Positions 1 through 7,929 of a stretch of 64,000 nt of DNA are shown one piece after another. The notes beneath the pieces are model-generated. The model was not told the origin of the DNA, searched no databases, and worked only from the letters and a program-made list of their open reading frames with translations. This DNA is from Mesorhizobium australicum WSM2073. GTDB lineage: Bacteria > Pseudomonadota > Alphaproteobacteria > Rhizobiales > Rhizobiaceae. Position 1 is the first letter of the stretch; each line of letters opens with the position of its first letter. A program made the translations under genes and the position numbers. The stretch covers positions 3,362,001 to 3,426,000 of the forward strand of contig NC_019973.1 of the NCBI RefSeq assembly GCF_000230995.2, given 5' to 3'.

Positions 1-1170
1 CGCCTGGCCATCTCGATGCTGCTGGCGACGATCGGTGCGGTCGGCATGTGGGCCGTTGTCGTGGTGCTGCCGGCGGTACAGGCCGAGTTCGGCCTCGACC
101 GCGCCGCGGCATCCATGCCTTACACCGCGACCATGGTCGGCTTTGCCGCCGGCAATGTGCTGGTCGGCCGCGCCATCGATCGCATGGGTTACTGGATTCC
201 GGCGCTGTTTTCCTCGATCGCGCTCTCCGCCGGCCTTCTGCTCGCGGCTTTGTCGACCTCGATCCTGCAATTCACCCTTGCGCAAGGCGTGCTGATCGGT
301 CTCGGCACATCGGTGATCTTCGGGCCGCTGATCGCCGATATATCGCACTGGTTCAACCGCCGCCGCGGCGTCGCTGTCACCGCGGCCGCGGCCGGCAACT
401 ACCTCGCCGGAGCGATCTGGCCGACCATCATGCCGACGCTGATCAAGGCGGAAGGCTGGCGCTTCACCTATGCCGCCATCGGCGTCTTTTGCCTGGTCAC
501 CATGGTGCCGCTGGTGCTTTTGCTGCGCCGCGGCGCTCCGGAAGCGGCAGCCGCCGGCCCGGCCGGAAGCCGGTCCGTGCAGCCGATGCCAATGTCTCCG
601 GCCGCGATGCAGATGCTGCTGGTCGTCGCGGGACTGGGCTGCTGCGTAGCGATGTCGATGCCGCAAGTGCACATCGTCGCCTATTGCATGGATCTTGGCT
701 ACGGCATGGCGCATGGCGCCGACATGCTGTCGATTATGATGGCCGCGGGCGTCGTCAGCCGGCTCGCCTCGGGCTTTGTCGCCGACCGCATCGGCGGTGT
801 CAAAACCTTGCTTATCGGCTCCGTGCTGCAATGCCTGTCGCTGCTGTTCTACATCCCGTTCGACGGGCTCGCCTCGCTCTATGTCGTATCGCTGGTCTTC
901 GGCTTGTCGCAAGGCGGCATCGTGCCTTGCTATGCGATCATCGTGCGCGAATACCTGCCCGCCAAGGAGGCCGGCCAGCGCATCGGCATCGTGATGATGG
1001 CGACGATTTTCGGCATGGCGATCGGCGGCTGGATGTCGGGCTGGATCTACGACCTGACCGGCTCCTATGCCGCCGCTTTCCTGAACGGCATCGCCTGGAA
1101 CCTGCTTAACATATTGGCGATCGGGCTGTTCATGTGGAAGGCAAGGCATAGGGCTGCCGTAGCCGCCTGA
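1..1170 (+). CDS. MFS transporter, 5'-truncated by window edge
   Basis: The frame is open from the first base, so the true start lies outside the window; the first in-frame ATG is at 16. About 389 codons are visible, with a regular pattern of hydrophobic helices. A GRAIDRMG loop after the second visible helix fits the MFS motif-A loop, and FNRRRG follows the fourth. A polar Ala/Pro-rich linker near 540-600 separates the two six-helix halves. The layout is closest to monocarboxylate/oxalate-formate-type MFS permeases, but no residue fixes the substrate. It lies 159 bp upstream of a LacI-type regulator on the same strand and need not belong to that operon. Confidence 0.85.
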   Translation, partial: RLAISMLLATIGAVGMWAVVVVLPAVQAEFGLDRAAASMPYTATMVGFAAGNVLVGRAIDRMGYWIPALFSSIALSAGLLLAALSTSILQFTLAQGVLIGLGTSVIFGPLIADISHWFNRRRGVAVTAAAAGNYLAGAIWPTIMPTLIKAEGWRFTYAAIGVFCLVTMVPLVLLLRRGAPEAAAAGPAGSRSVQPMPMSPAAMQMLLVVAGLGCCVAMSMPQVHIVAYCMDLGYGMAHGADMLSIMMAAGVVSRLASGFVADRIGGVKTLLIGSVLQCLSLLFYIPFDGLASLYVVSLVFGLSQGGIVPCYAIIVREYLPAKEAGQRIGIVMMATIFGMAIGGWMSGWIYDLTGSYAAAFLNGIAWNLLNILAIGLFMWKARHRAAVAA

Positions 1171-1329
1171 GGAAGGCCAAGCACGGCCATTTGGTGGCTC
1201 GGCTTGACAACAGGCAGTCACTGCGCGACGCCAGGGCGGATGGGTGCGGCAACAGGCCGGTGAGATGGCGACAGCTGGAAAGATCGCATTGCGGGCGCGC
1301 TTCGATGGCCATGCGCATGGGCCAAGACC

Positions 1330-2358
1330 GTGATCAAGCCGCGTTCGCGCCGGGGCGGTGGCCGCCCAACCCTGTCGGATGTGGCACGCAAGGCCGGCGT
1401 CGGCGCCATCACCGTTTCACGCGCACTGCGCGACCCGGCACGTGTTTCCGAGGAACTGCGCCGTCAGATCCAGGCCGCCGTCGACGAACTCGGCTATGTG
1501 CCGGACCCCAATGCGCGTGCATTGGCCTCGGCGCGCGCCGAAGTGTTCGGCGTACTGGTGCCTTCGCTGACCAACAACGTCTTCGCCGAGGTGGTGCGCG
1601 GCATCTATGACTGCCTGTCGGACAGCCCGTTCCGCATCCAGCTCGGCAATACGCACTATTCCGGACTGGAGGAAGAGCGGTTGCTGCAGCTGTTCGGTTC
1701 GCAACGCCCGGCCGCGCTCATCATTGCCGGCATCGATCAGACGCCTGCTTCGCGAAAACTCCTGGAGAATGCCGGTTGCCCGGTGGTTCAGGTGATGGAG
1801 ACCGGACCCGATCCGGTGGACATGATGGTCGGCTTCTCGCATCTCGATGGCGGCCGGACGGCGACCGAGCACCTGATAGAGGCCGGGTATCGCCGGATCG
1901 GCTTCATCGGTGCACGCATGGACCCGCGCTCGCAGCGGCGCCTGGCTGGTTACCGGGTGGCGATGGAGAAGGCCGGGCTCTCGGACCCGCGCCTGATCAC
2001 CACCACGCCGGTGCTGTCCAGCGTGCCGCTTGGCCGCGAACTCTTCCGCGATGCGCTTGCCAAGATGCCGACGCTCGACGGCGTGTTCTGCAACAATGAC
2101 GACATCGCGCTCGGCGTGCTGTTCGAATGCCATCGTGCCTCGATCGAGGTGCCGAAGACCATCGGCATTGTCGGCTTCAACGATCTCGACATGATGCAGG
2201 TGGCGTTTCCCTCGATCACCAGCATCCGCACCCATCGCTACGAAATCGGCAGGCGCGCGGTGGCCATGGCTCTTGCGGCGATATCGGGTGACAGGCCGCG
2301 GCAGCGGGTCGTCGACCTTGGCTTCGAGCTGAAGCGCCGCGAGAGCACAGCCCGCTGA
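1330..2358 (+). CDS. LacI-family transcriptional regulator, probable gluconate/sugar-acid repressor
   Basis: The 342-residue protein starts at a GTG. Its N-terminal helix-turn-helix (about residues 14-60: TLSDVARKAGVGAITVSRAL, then the hinge region GYVPDPNARALAS) is classic LacI/GalR. The rest is a periplasmic-binding-protein-like effector domain (VFGVLVPSLTNNVF onward, with GFNDLDMMQ near the end). It precedes a sugar ABC operon that ends in gluconokinase, and a perfect LacI-type palindrome lies 45 bp past its stop, so it is the likely local repressor. GntR-type identity is inferred from that context; the ligand is not shown by sequence. The ribosome-binding site is weak, so the start is uncertain. 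Confidence 0.88.
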   Translation: MIKPRSRRGGGRPTLSDVARKAGVGAITVSRALRDPARVSEELRRQIQAAVDELGYVPDPNARALASARAEVFGVLVPSLTNNVFAEVVRGIYDCLSDSPFRIQLGNTHYSGLEEERLLQLFGSQRPAALIIAGIDQTPASRKLLENAGCPVVQVMETGPDPVDMMVGFSHLDGGRTATEHLIEAGYRRIGFIGARMDPRSQRRLAGYRVAMEKAGLSDPRLITTTPVLSSVPLGRELFRDALAKMPTLDGVFCNNDDIALGVLFECHRASIEVPKTIGIVGFNDLDMMQVAFPSITSIRTHRYEIGRRAVAMALAAISGDRPRQRVVDLGFELKRRESTAR

Positions 2359-2666
2359 ACACGCTTTCGAGAACACCCGCGAATGACGCTTTACACAACG
2401 TCATGGTAGCGCTACCATTTTCCATTGGAGAGCGTCGCCACTCAAATGTTGGGCCTGTTTATTATACATAAGCAACAGCTCATGCTTGTTTATTATGTAT
2501 AATATGATAGCCTTTTCCCAACCGAAGGAGACGGCAAGGGGAGGGATCGCGGAGGTCTTCGGCATCTGGCAGGCGTGACTGGGTAAGGCGGGAGGTGCCA
2601 GCCGGGAGCGCGAAATCGCATAAAAACTGAACCGACAAATCGGAACTGCAATCGGGAGGATTATCG
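2359..2666. promoter_or_regulatory. 308-bp intergenic control region of the sugar ABC operon
   Basis: This gene-free stretch holds the LacI-type palindrome at 2403-2418 and an AT-rich patch at 2455-2510 that stands out in this GC-rich genome. In the patch, attatacataa (2461-2471) is exactly repeated in inverted form at 2493-2503, and tgtttattat is directly repeated at 2456 and 2487. A GGGAGG ribosome-binding site lies just before the ATG at 2667. I see no coding potential in it. Confidence 0.6.
2403..2418. promoter_or_regulatory. LacI/GntR-type operator palindrome
   Basis: The site atggtagcgctaccat is a perfect 16-bp palindrome centred on GCGC. It has the length and central CG typical of LacI-family operators and resembles GntR-type sites. 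It lies between the regulator gene and the binding-protein gene, 249 bp before the latter's start, and is most simply the operator for the ABC/gluconokinase operon. Confidence 0.7.
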
Positions 2667-3794
2667 ATGATCAAGTCACTTGTCGGCGGCATCGTTGCTG
2701 CCAGCGCATTCGTCATGCTCAATTCGGCGGCCATGGCTGCCGGCCCGGAGATCGTCTCCGGTCCCGCCGCCCAGGCCGACTGTTTCGCGCCCTGGGACGC
2801 GAACACCAAGTTCTTCAAATTTCCGAAGAAGGAAGGTCCGTTCCGCATCGCCTTCGCCAATGGCTATATCGCCAACACCTGGCGCATCCAGATGGTGCAG
2901 ACGGCCAAGGCCTATGCGTCGCAGCCCGACGTGAAGGCAAAGATCAAGGAATTCAAGGTCGTCTCGACGGGCGAGGACGTGCCGGCGCAGATTTCGGCGA
3001 TCAACAACTTCATCGATTCCGGCTATGACGCCATCGTCACCGACGCGCAGAACCCGACCGCCTTCGGCCCGGTCATCAAACGCGCCAAGGAAGCCGGCAT
3101 CGTGCTGGTCGCCTTCGACAATATTCTCGACACCAAGGACGCTATCAACGTCAATGTCGACCAGAAGGGACTTGGCGAATTGTGGGCCAAGTGGCTGGTC
3201 GCCAAGATCCCGAATGGCGGCAAGATCCTGGAAGTGCGCGGCGTCGCCGGCACCTCCGTCGACACCGATCGCCACAACGGCATCCATGAGGTGTTCGACG
3301 CCTCCGGCAAGAAGTGGGATGTGACCGAAGTCGCCGGCAAATGGGATGACGGCGTGGCGCAGAAAGTGACCGCCGATGCGATCGCCACCAACGGTCCGTT
3401 CGACGGCATCACCGGCCAGGGCGGCGACACCGGCATCGTGCAGGCGATGATGGACGCCAAGCATCCGTTCGTGCCGTTCGGCGGCGAGACCGAAAACGGC
3501 TTCCGCAAGTTCTGCGCGGCGCATTCGGCCGATGGCCTGAAGTGCACCTCCGCCGGCTCGGGCCCGGCCCAGGTCGCCGTCGCCATCAAGACGGCGATCG
3601 CGGCACTCGAAGGCGAAGTGGTGCCGCAGGAGGTGAAGCTGCCTCTGGCCGTCGCCACGGATCCGGACATGAAGGAAGGCACGGATTACTTCCCGAAGGA
3701 GTCCGACAATTTCTTCGTCGGCAATTCCTTCCCGACCTGCGGCATCAATTTCAGCGCCCAGGAAATCATGGGGCAGACCAAGGAAAACCAGTAG
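2667..3794 (+). CDS. sugar ABC transporter substrate-binding protein (CUT2 type)
   Basis: This 375-residue exported protein has a Sec signal peptide (MIKSLVGGIVAASAFVMLNS, cleavage after AMAA near residue 26). The mature part follows the ribose/galactose-binding pattern (Peripla_BP_4): an N-terminal lobe with IAFANGYIANTWR, then YDAIVTDAQNP, and VAFDNI around residue 150. It would deliver a sugar or sugar acid to the membrane complex encoded downstream. The gntK gene at the end of the operon suggests gluconate or a related compound, but that is inference. The start is supported by a GGGAGG site. A strong hairpin follows the gene. Confidence 0.9.
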   Translation: MIKSLVGGIVAASAFVMLNSAAMAAGPEIVSGPAAQADCFAPWDANTKFFKFPKKEGPFRIAFANGYIANTWRIQMVQTAKAYASQPDVKAKIKEFKVVSTGEDVPAQISAINNFIDSGYDAIVTDAQNPTAFGPVIKRAKEAGIVLVAFDNILDTKDAINVNVDQKGLGELWAKWLVAKIPNGGKILEVRGVAGTSVDTDRHNGIHEVFDASGKKWDVTEVAGKWDDGVAQKVTADAIATNGPFDGITGQGGDTGIVQAMMDAKHPFVPFGGETENGFRKFCAAHSADGLKCTSAGSGPAQVAVAIKTAIAALEGEVVPQEVKLPLAVATDPDMKEGTDYFPKESDNFFVGNSFPTCGINFSAQEIMGQTKENQ

Positions 3795-3808
3795 TCGCTT
3801 TCTATCGT

Positions 3809-3838
3809 CTGGCGCCGCGGCTGATCCCGCGGCGCCAG
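3809..3838 (+). terminator. hairpin between binding-protein and ATPase genes
   Basis: ctggcgccgcgg (3809-3820) pairs perfectly with ccgcggcgccag (3827-3838) around a 6-nt loop. No U-tract follows, so it is more likely an mRNA-stabilising or attenuating hairpin that keeps binding-protein mRNA in excess than a full terminator. Confidence 0.6.
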
Positions 3839-3870
3839 CCTGCAATCCCACAATCGCCCTGGGAGGGTTG

Positions 3871-5418
3871 ATGGACGGTGCGGCTCCACTCTTTCGCATG
3901 GAAGGCATGTCCAAGCGCTATGGCGGCGTGCGGGCGCTGGAAAAGGCCGAACTGACGGTCGAGGCCGGCAGCATCCACGCCATTCTCGGTGAAAACGGGG
4001 CCGGCAAGTCGACGCTGATCAAGGTCATGGCCGGTGTCGTGGCGCCCGACGAGGGCCACATGATGCTGGACGGGCGCGAGGTGACCTTCGCGTCGCCGGG
4101 TGCGGCGAACAAGGCCGGCATTGTCTGCATCTTCCAGGAACTGTCGCTGATCCCCGAACTCAGCGTCGCCGACAACATCGTCATTTCCGATCCGCCCAAA
4201 CGCTTCGGCATGATCGACCGCAAGGCGCAGCGGCGCATCGCCGAGGACGCGCTGGCGCGCGCGGGTGCCGGTGACATCCATCCGCTGGCGCTGGTCAAGG
4301 ACCTGCCGTTGTCACGACGGCAGATGGTGGAGATCGCCAAGGCGCTGGCCAGGAAACCGCGCATCCTCATCCTCGACGAAGCGACCTCGGCGCTGACGGC
4401 GGCGGATGTCGCGAAGATCTTCGGCGTCTTGAAACGACTGCGCTCGGAAGGGCTGGCGCTGCTCTACATCTCGCACCGCATGAATGAGATCGCCGAACTG
4501 GCCGATCATTGCACCGTGTTCCGCAATGGCCGCAATGTCGCCAGCTACGAGGCCGGCTCGAAGAGCGACAACGAGGTGGTCGAGCTGATGATAGGCCGTG
4601 AATACAGCCATATTTTTCCGCCCAAGCCGGCGGCGGCACCCACTGGCGCCGCCCCCCGGCTCGAGGCGCGCAAATTGTCCTGGGCCGACCGGCTGCACGA
4701 TATCTCGCTGACGGTCAGGGCAGGCGAGGTGGTCGGCCTCGGCGGGCTCGACGGCCAAGGCCAGCGCGAATTGCTGCTCGCCTTCTTCGGTGTGCTGCGC
4801 GGCCTCTCCGGCGAGGTGCTGATCGACGGCAAGCCGGTGACGATCACCAGCCCGGCAGCGGCCCGCGAGGATAGCGTCGGCATGGCGCTCATCCCGGAGG
4901 ACCGCAAGACCGAAGGACTGATGCTGCCGATGACGGTGCGCGAAAACCTGTCTTTCGCCGCGCTCGATCGGCTGTCGAAAGGCGGCATCATCGATCGCGC
5001 CGCCGAACAGCGGCTGATCGACGACATGGTCGGCCTGCTGGCGATCAAGACGGCGGGCCTCGACATTCCGGTCGGCGCGCTGTCGGGCGGCAACCAGCAG
5101 AAGGTGGTGATCGCCAAATGGCTGATGCGCCAGCCGCGCATCATCCTGCTCAACGACCCGACACGCGGCATCGATGTCGGCACCAAACAGGAGATCTATC
5201 AGCTGATGCGCAAGCTGGCGGATGCGGGCGCGGCGATCCTGTTCTATTCGACCGACTATGACGAACTGATCGGCTGCTGCGACCGGGTCCTGGTGCTCTA
5301 TGACGGCGCCGTCAAGCGCGAGCTGGTCGGCGGCGAGATCACCGAGCGGGCGCTTATAGCGAGCGCGCTCAACATCCATGGCGAGGAGAGCCCGGTGGGC
5401 CTGGGAGCAAGCGTGTGA
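3871..5418 (+). CDS. sugar ABC transporter ATP-binding protein (RbsA/MglA type)
   Basis: A 515-residue double-ATPase subunit. The first nucleotide-binding domain has GENGAGKST (about residues 38-46) and ILDEATSALT. The second begins near residue 265 with GLDGQGQRE, the degenerate Walker A usual for RbsA-type proteins, and carries SGGNQQKV and DPTRGIDVG. It drives import through the two permeases that follow. I chose ATG 3871 over an overlapping TTG at 3868, using the GGGAG at 3861-3865. The stop overlaps the next start by 4 bp (GTGA), showing tight translational coupling. Confidence 0.92.
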   Translation: MDGAAPLFRMEGMSKRYGGVRALEKAELTVEAGSIHAILGENGAGKSTLIKVMAGVVAPDEGHMMLDGREVTFASPGAANKAGIVCIFQELSLIPELSVADNIVISDPPKRFGMIDRKAQRRIAEDALARAGAGDIHPLALVKDLPLSRRQMVEIAKALARKPRILILDEATSALTAADVAKIFGVLKRLRSEGLALLYISHRMNEIAELADHCTVFRNGRNVASYEAGSKSDNEVVELMIGREYSHIFPPKPAAAPTGAAPRLEARKLSWADRLHDISLTVRAGEVVGLGGLDGQGQRELLLAFFGVLRGLSGEVLIDGKPVTITSPAAAREDSVGMALIPEDRKTEGLMLPMTVRENLSFAALDRLSKGGIIDRAAEQRLIDDMVGLLAIKTAGLDIPVGALSGGNQQKVVIAKWLMRQPRIILLNDPTRGIDVGTKQEIYQLMRKLADAGAAILFYSTDYDELIGCCDRVLVLYDGAVKRELVGGEITERALIASALNIHGEESPVGLGASV

Positions 5419-6395
5419 AAGACTGGCGCTACTGGCTGGCCGAGCAGCGCGGAACGTTGCTGGCTCTCGGCATCTTCATCGTCATGTTCGTCATCTACAC
5501 CTCGAACCACCCGGCGGGCTTCACCGCCAATGTCGTGCAGACGGCGGCGAACAAGGGCGTGCTGCTTGCCTTCGTCGCCATGGCGCAGACGCTGGTCGTC
5601 ATCACCTCCGGCATCGACCTGTCCGTGGGCATGATCTTCCTGCTCACCAACTGCCTGGCCTCCTGGCTGGTGGTAGGCACGCCGTTGCAGACCACGCTCG
5701 GCGTCATCGCCGTGCTTGTGGCGGGCCTTCTGTGCGGCGCCGTCAACGGCGCCATCGTCATCTATGGGCGGCTGCAGCCGATCGTCGCCACCATCGCCAC
5801 CGGGGCTGTCTACTACGGCATCGGACTGTTGTTGCGACCTTTCCCGGGCGGTTCGGTCAATGAGGACCTGGCCGACGCGCTGACCGGCCGCGTGTTCGGC
5901 TTTGTGCCGGCGAGCCTGGTGGTGCTGCTCGCCATCGTGCTGGTGATCTGGGTGCCGTTCAGCCGCTCGATCCTCGGCCGCGCGGCATACGCGGCGGGCT
6001 CTTCGGAAACGGCGGCCTATATGTCCGGCGTGCCGATCCGGCGCGGCAAGTTCGCCGCCTATACGCTGGCCGGGCTGCTGGCGGCGATCGGCGGGCTGTT
6101 CCTCACCTTCTTCACCTATACGGGCGAGGCTGCCTACGCGAGCGGCAACTCCTACACGTTGTTCTCGATCGCGGCGGTCGTGCTGGGTGGTGTGTCGCTG
6201 TTCGGCGGCAAGGGCAGCGCTATCGGCGCCATCTTCGGCGCCCTTGCCTTCCGCACCATTGGCGACCTGTTGTTCGTGTTCGACTTCGATCCGCTCTGGC
6301 AGCCGCTGTTCCAGGGCGTTATCCTGCTGGTCGCCGTCAGCCTCGGCGCCTTCGCCCTTTTTCGGGTCCGCAACCGGCTGGAGTGGTTCCTGTGA
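5415..6395 (+). CDS. sugar ABC transporter permease 1 (RbsC type)
   Basis: A 326-residue inner-membrane protein of the BPD_transp_2 family, with many hydrophobic helices. Characteristic segments are TLVVITSGIDLSVG (about residues 59-72) and AAVVLGGVSLFGGKGS near 255-270, both typical of CUT2 permeases. It starts at a GTG overlapping the ATPase stop and in turn overlaps the second permease, so the whole operon is coupled. It would pair with the second permease as a heterodimer for the same substrate. Confidence 0.9.
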   Translation: MKDWRYWLAEQRGTLLALGIFIVMFVIYTSNHPAGFTANVVQTAANKGVLLAFVAMAQTLVVITSGIDLSVGMIFLLTNCLASWLVVGTPLQTTLGVIAVLVAGLLCGAVNGAIVIYGRLQPIVATIATGAVYYGIGLLLRPFPGGSVNEDLADALTGRVFGFVPASLVVLLAIVLVIWVPFSRSILGRAAYAAGSSETAAYMSGVPIRRGKFAAYTLAGLLAAIGGLFLTFFTYTGEAAYASGNSYTLFSIAAVVLGGVSLFGGKGSAIGAIFGALAFRTIGDLLFVFDFDPLWQPLFQGVILLVAVSLGAFALFRVRNRLEWFL

Positions 6396-7378
6396 GCGAG
6401 ACGACCTTGGGCGGCATTGCCGGCCGCATGCCGAAATTCATCCGCCGCGCCGACCCGGCGGTGCTGACCGCCTTTGCCTGCATCGTGGTGCTGCTGTTGG
6501 TCGGCAGTCTTTATTCGCGCAGCTTCCTGTCGCCTGAATATCTCCTGCAGCAGCTCAAGGTGGCCTCGTTCCTCGGCGTCATCGCCACCGGCATGATGCT
6601 GGTCATCCTGCTCGGCCAGATCGACCTGTCGGTGCCGTGGTCGGTGGCGGCGGGCGCGATGATGGCCTGCGCGGCGGCCGCCTACGGTCCGGCCGGGGTG
6701 GTGCTGGCGATCCCGTTCGGCATCTTCTGCGGCGTGCTGATCGGCATCGTCAACGGCATCGGCGTCGCCTATTTGCGCATTCCCTCAATGATCATCACGC
6801 TCGCCACCAATGCCGTCGCGCAAGGGCTGATGGTGGTCTATACCGGCGGCTTCTCGCCACAGGATTCGGCGACCGGCGCCATGCGCTACCTGGCCACCGG
6901 CTTCACCATTCCGGGCGTCCCCAACGCCGTCATCATCTGGGCGCTTATAGGGATCGCGATGGTGTTCGTGCTGACGCGCACCGGCTTCGGCCGCGCGGTC
7001 TATGGCATCGGCAACCGCGAGCGTGCCGCCTATCTCTCCGGCATCGACACGAGACGCGTGGTGATGATCGCCTTCGCTGTCTCCGGAGGGCTCTCCGCCT
7101 TCGGCGGCGTGCTGCTGGCCGGCTACGCCTCCAAGGCGGCGCAGTCGATGGGCGATGCCTATCTGCTACCGTCGATCGCAGCCGTGGTGCTGGGCGGTAC
7201 CTCGATCCTGGGCGGGCGCGGCTCCTATCTCGGCACCGTCGCCGGCGTGATCCTGATCACGCTGTTGCAATCCATCCTCTCGGTCATGCAGATGCCGGAG
7301 GCGGGACGGCAGATCATCTATGGCGTCGTCATCGTCGCCATGCTCCTGCTTTATGGCCGCGCACCGGCGAGCCGCTGA
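6392..7378 (+). CDS. sugar ABC transporter permease 2 (RbsC type)
   Basis: A 328-residue partner permease of the same family. It has ATGMMLVILLGQIDLSV near residues 70-86 and AAVVLGGTSILGGRGSYLG near 270, mirroring permease 1. I prefer GTG 6392, which overlaps the preceding stop as GTGA, over a GTG three codons upstream. Two different permeases plus one fused ATPase fit a CUT2 importer with a heterodimeric membrane domain. The gluconokinase gene starts 3 nt after the stop. Confidence 0.88.
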   Translation: MSETTLGGIAGRMPKFIRRADPAVLTAFACIVVLLLVGSLYSRSFLSPEYLLQQLKVASFLGVIATGMMLVILLGQIDLSVPWSVAAGAMMACAAAAYGPAGVVLAIPFGIFCGVLIGIVNGIGVAYLRIPSMIITLATNAVAQGLMVVYTGGFSPQDSATGAMRYLATGFTIPGVPNAVIIWALIGIAMVFVLTRTGFGRAVYGIGNRERAAYLSGIDTRRVVMIAFAVSGGLSAFGGVLLAGYASKAAQSMGDAYLLPSIAAVVLGGTSILGGRGSYLGTVAGVILITLLQSILSVMQMPEAGRQIIYGVVIVAMLLLYGRAPASR

Positions 7379-7380
7379 CG

Positions 7381-7929
7381 GTGGACGAAAACGCAGCGCA
7401 GGCGCCGACGGGCGCTTCCGGTTTGGCGCCTCCGGCCATCGTGGTGATGGGTGTCGCCGGCTGCGGCAAGTCAGCCGTCGGCATCGCGCTGGCCACCGCG
7501 CTCGATGCCGTCTTCATCGAGGGCGACAGGCTGCATCCGCCCGAAAACGTCGCCCGCATGGCACGCGGCGAACCGCTCACCGATCAACTGCGCGAAGGCT
7601 GGCTCGACGCGATCGGCGAGCAGATCCAGGCCTCGATCGGCAAGCGGCAAGGTGTGGTCGCCGCCTGCTCGGCGCTGAAGCGCGGTTATCGCGAGCGCCT
7701 GCGCGGTTTTTGCCCTGATATCGTCTTCCTCTATCTGGAGATCGATCCCGCCACCGCGCGGCGGCGCGTTGGCAACCGCAAGGGCCATTTCATGCCGGCA
7801 AGCCTGGTTGACAGCCAGTTCGCCATCCTTGAGCCGCCGGGGCAAGACGAGCGGGCATTGACGCTCGACGCGACACGGCCGGTCGACGAACTCGTCGCCC
7901 AGGCAATGCGCTTGATACGCCCGTCATGA
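7381..7929 (+). CDS. gntK: gluconokinase
   Basis: This 182-residue kinase starts at GTG 7381. GVAGCGKS (residues 24-31) is the P-loop. FIEGDRLHPPENVARMARGEPLTD is the family signature for gluconate binding, followed by CSALKRGYRERLR, EIDPATARRRV and HFMPASLVDSQFAILEPP. These are standard for GntK, which phosphorylates gluconate to 6-phosphogluconate. It is the last gene of the ABC operon and gives the best clue to the transported substrate. Its 3' end overlaps the convergent acyltransferase-like gene by 6 bp. Confidence 0.93.
   Translation: MDENAAQAPTGASGLAPPAIVVMGVAGCGKSAVGIALATALDAVFIEGDRLHPPENVARMARGEPLTDQLREGWLDAIGEQIQASIGKRQGVVAACSALKRGYRERLRGFCPDIVFLYLEIDPATARRRVGNRKGHFMPASLVDSQFAILEPPGQDERALTLDATRPVDELVAQAMRLIRPS

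Noticed and set aside
2461..2503. Rho-independent terminator after the LacI-type gene
   Set aside because: The inverted repeat is AT-rich with a 21-nt loop, too weak for a terminator stem, and it lies more than 100 bp after the stop.
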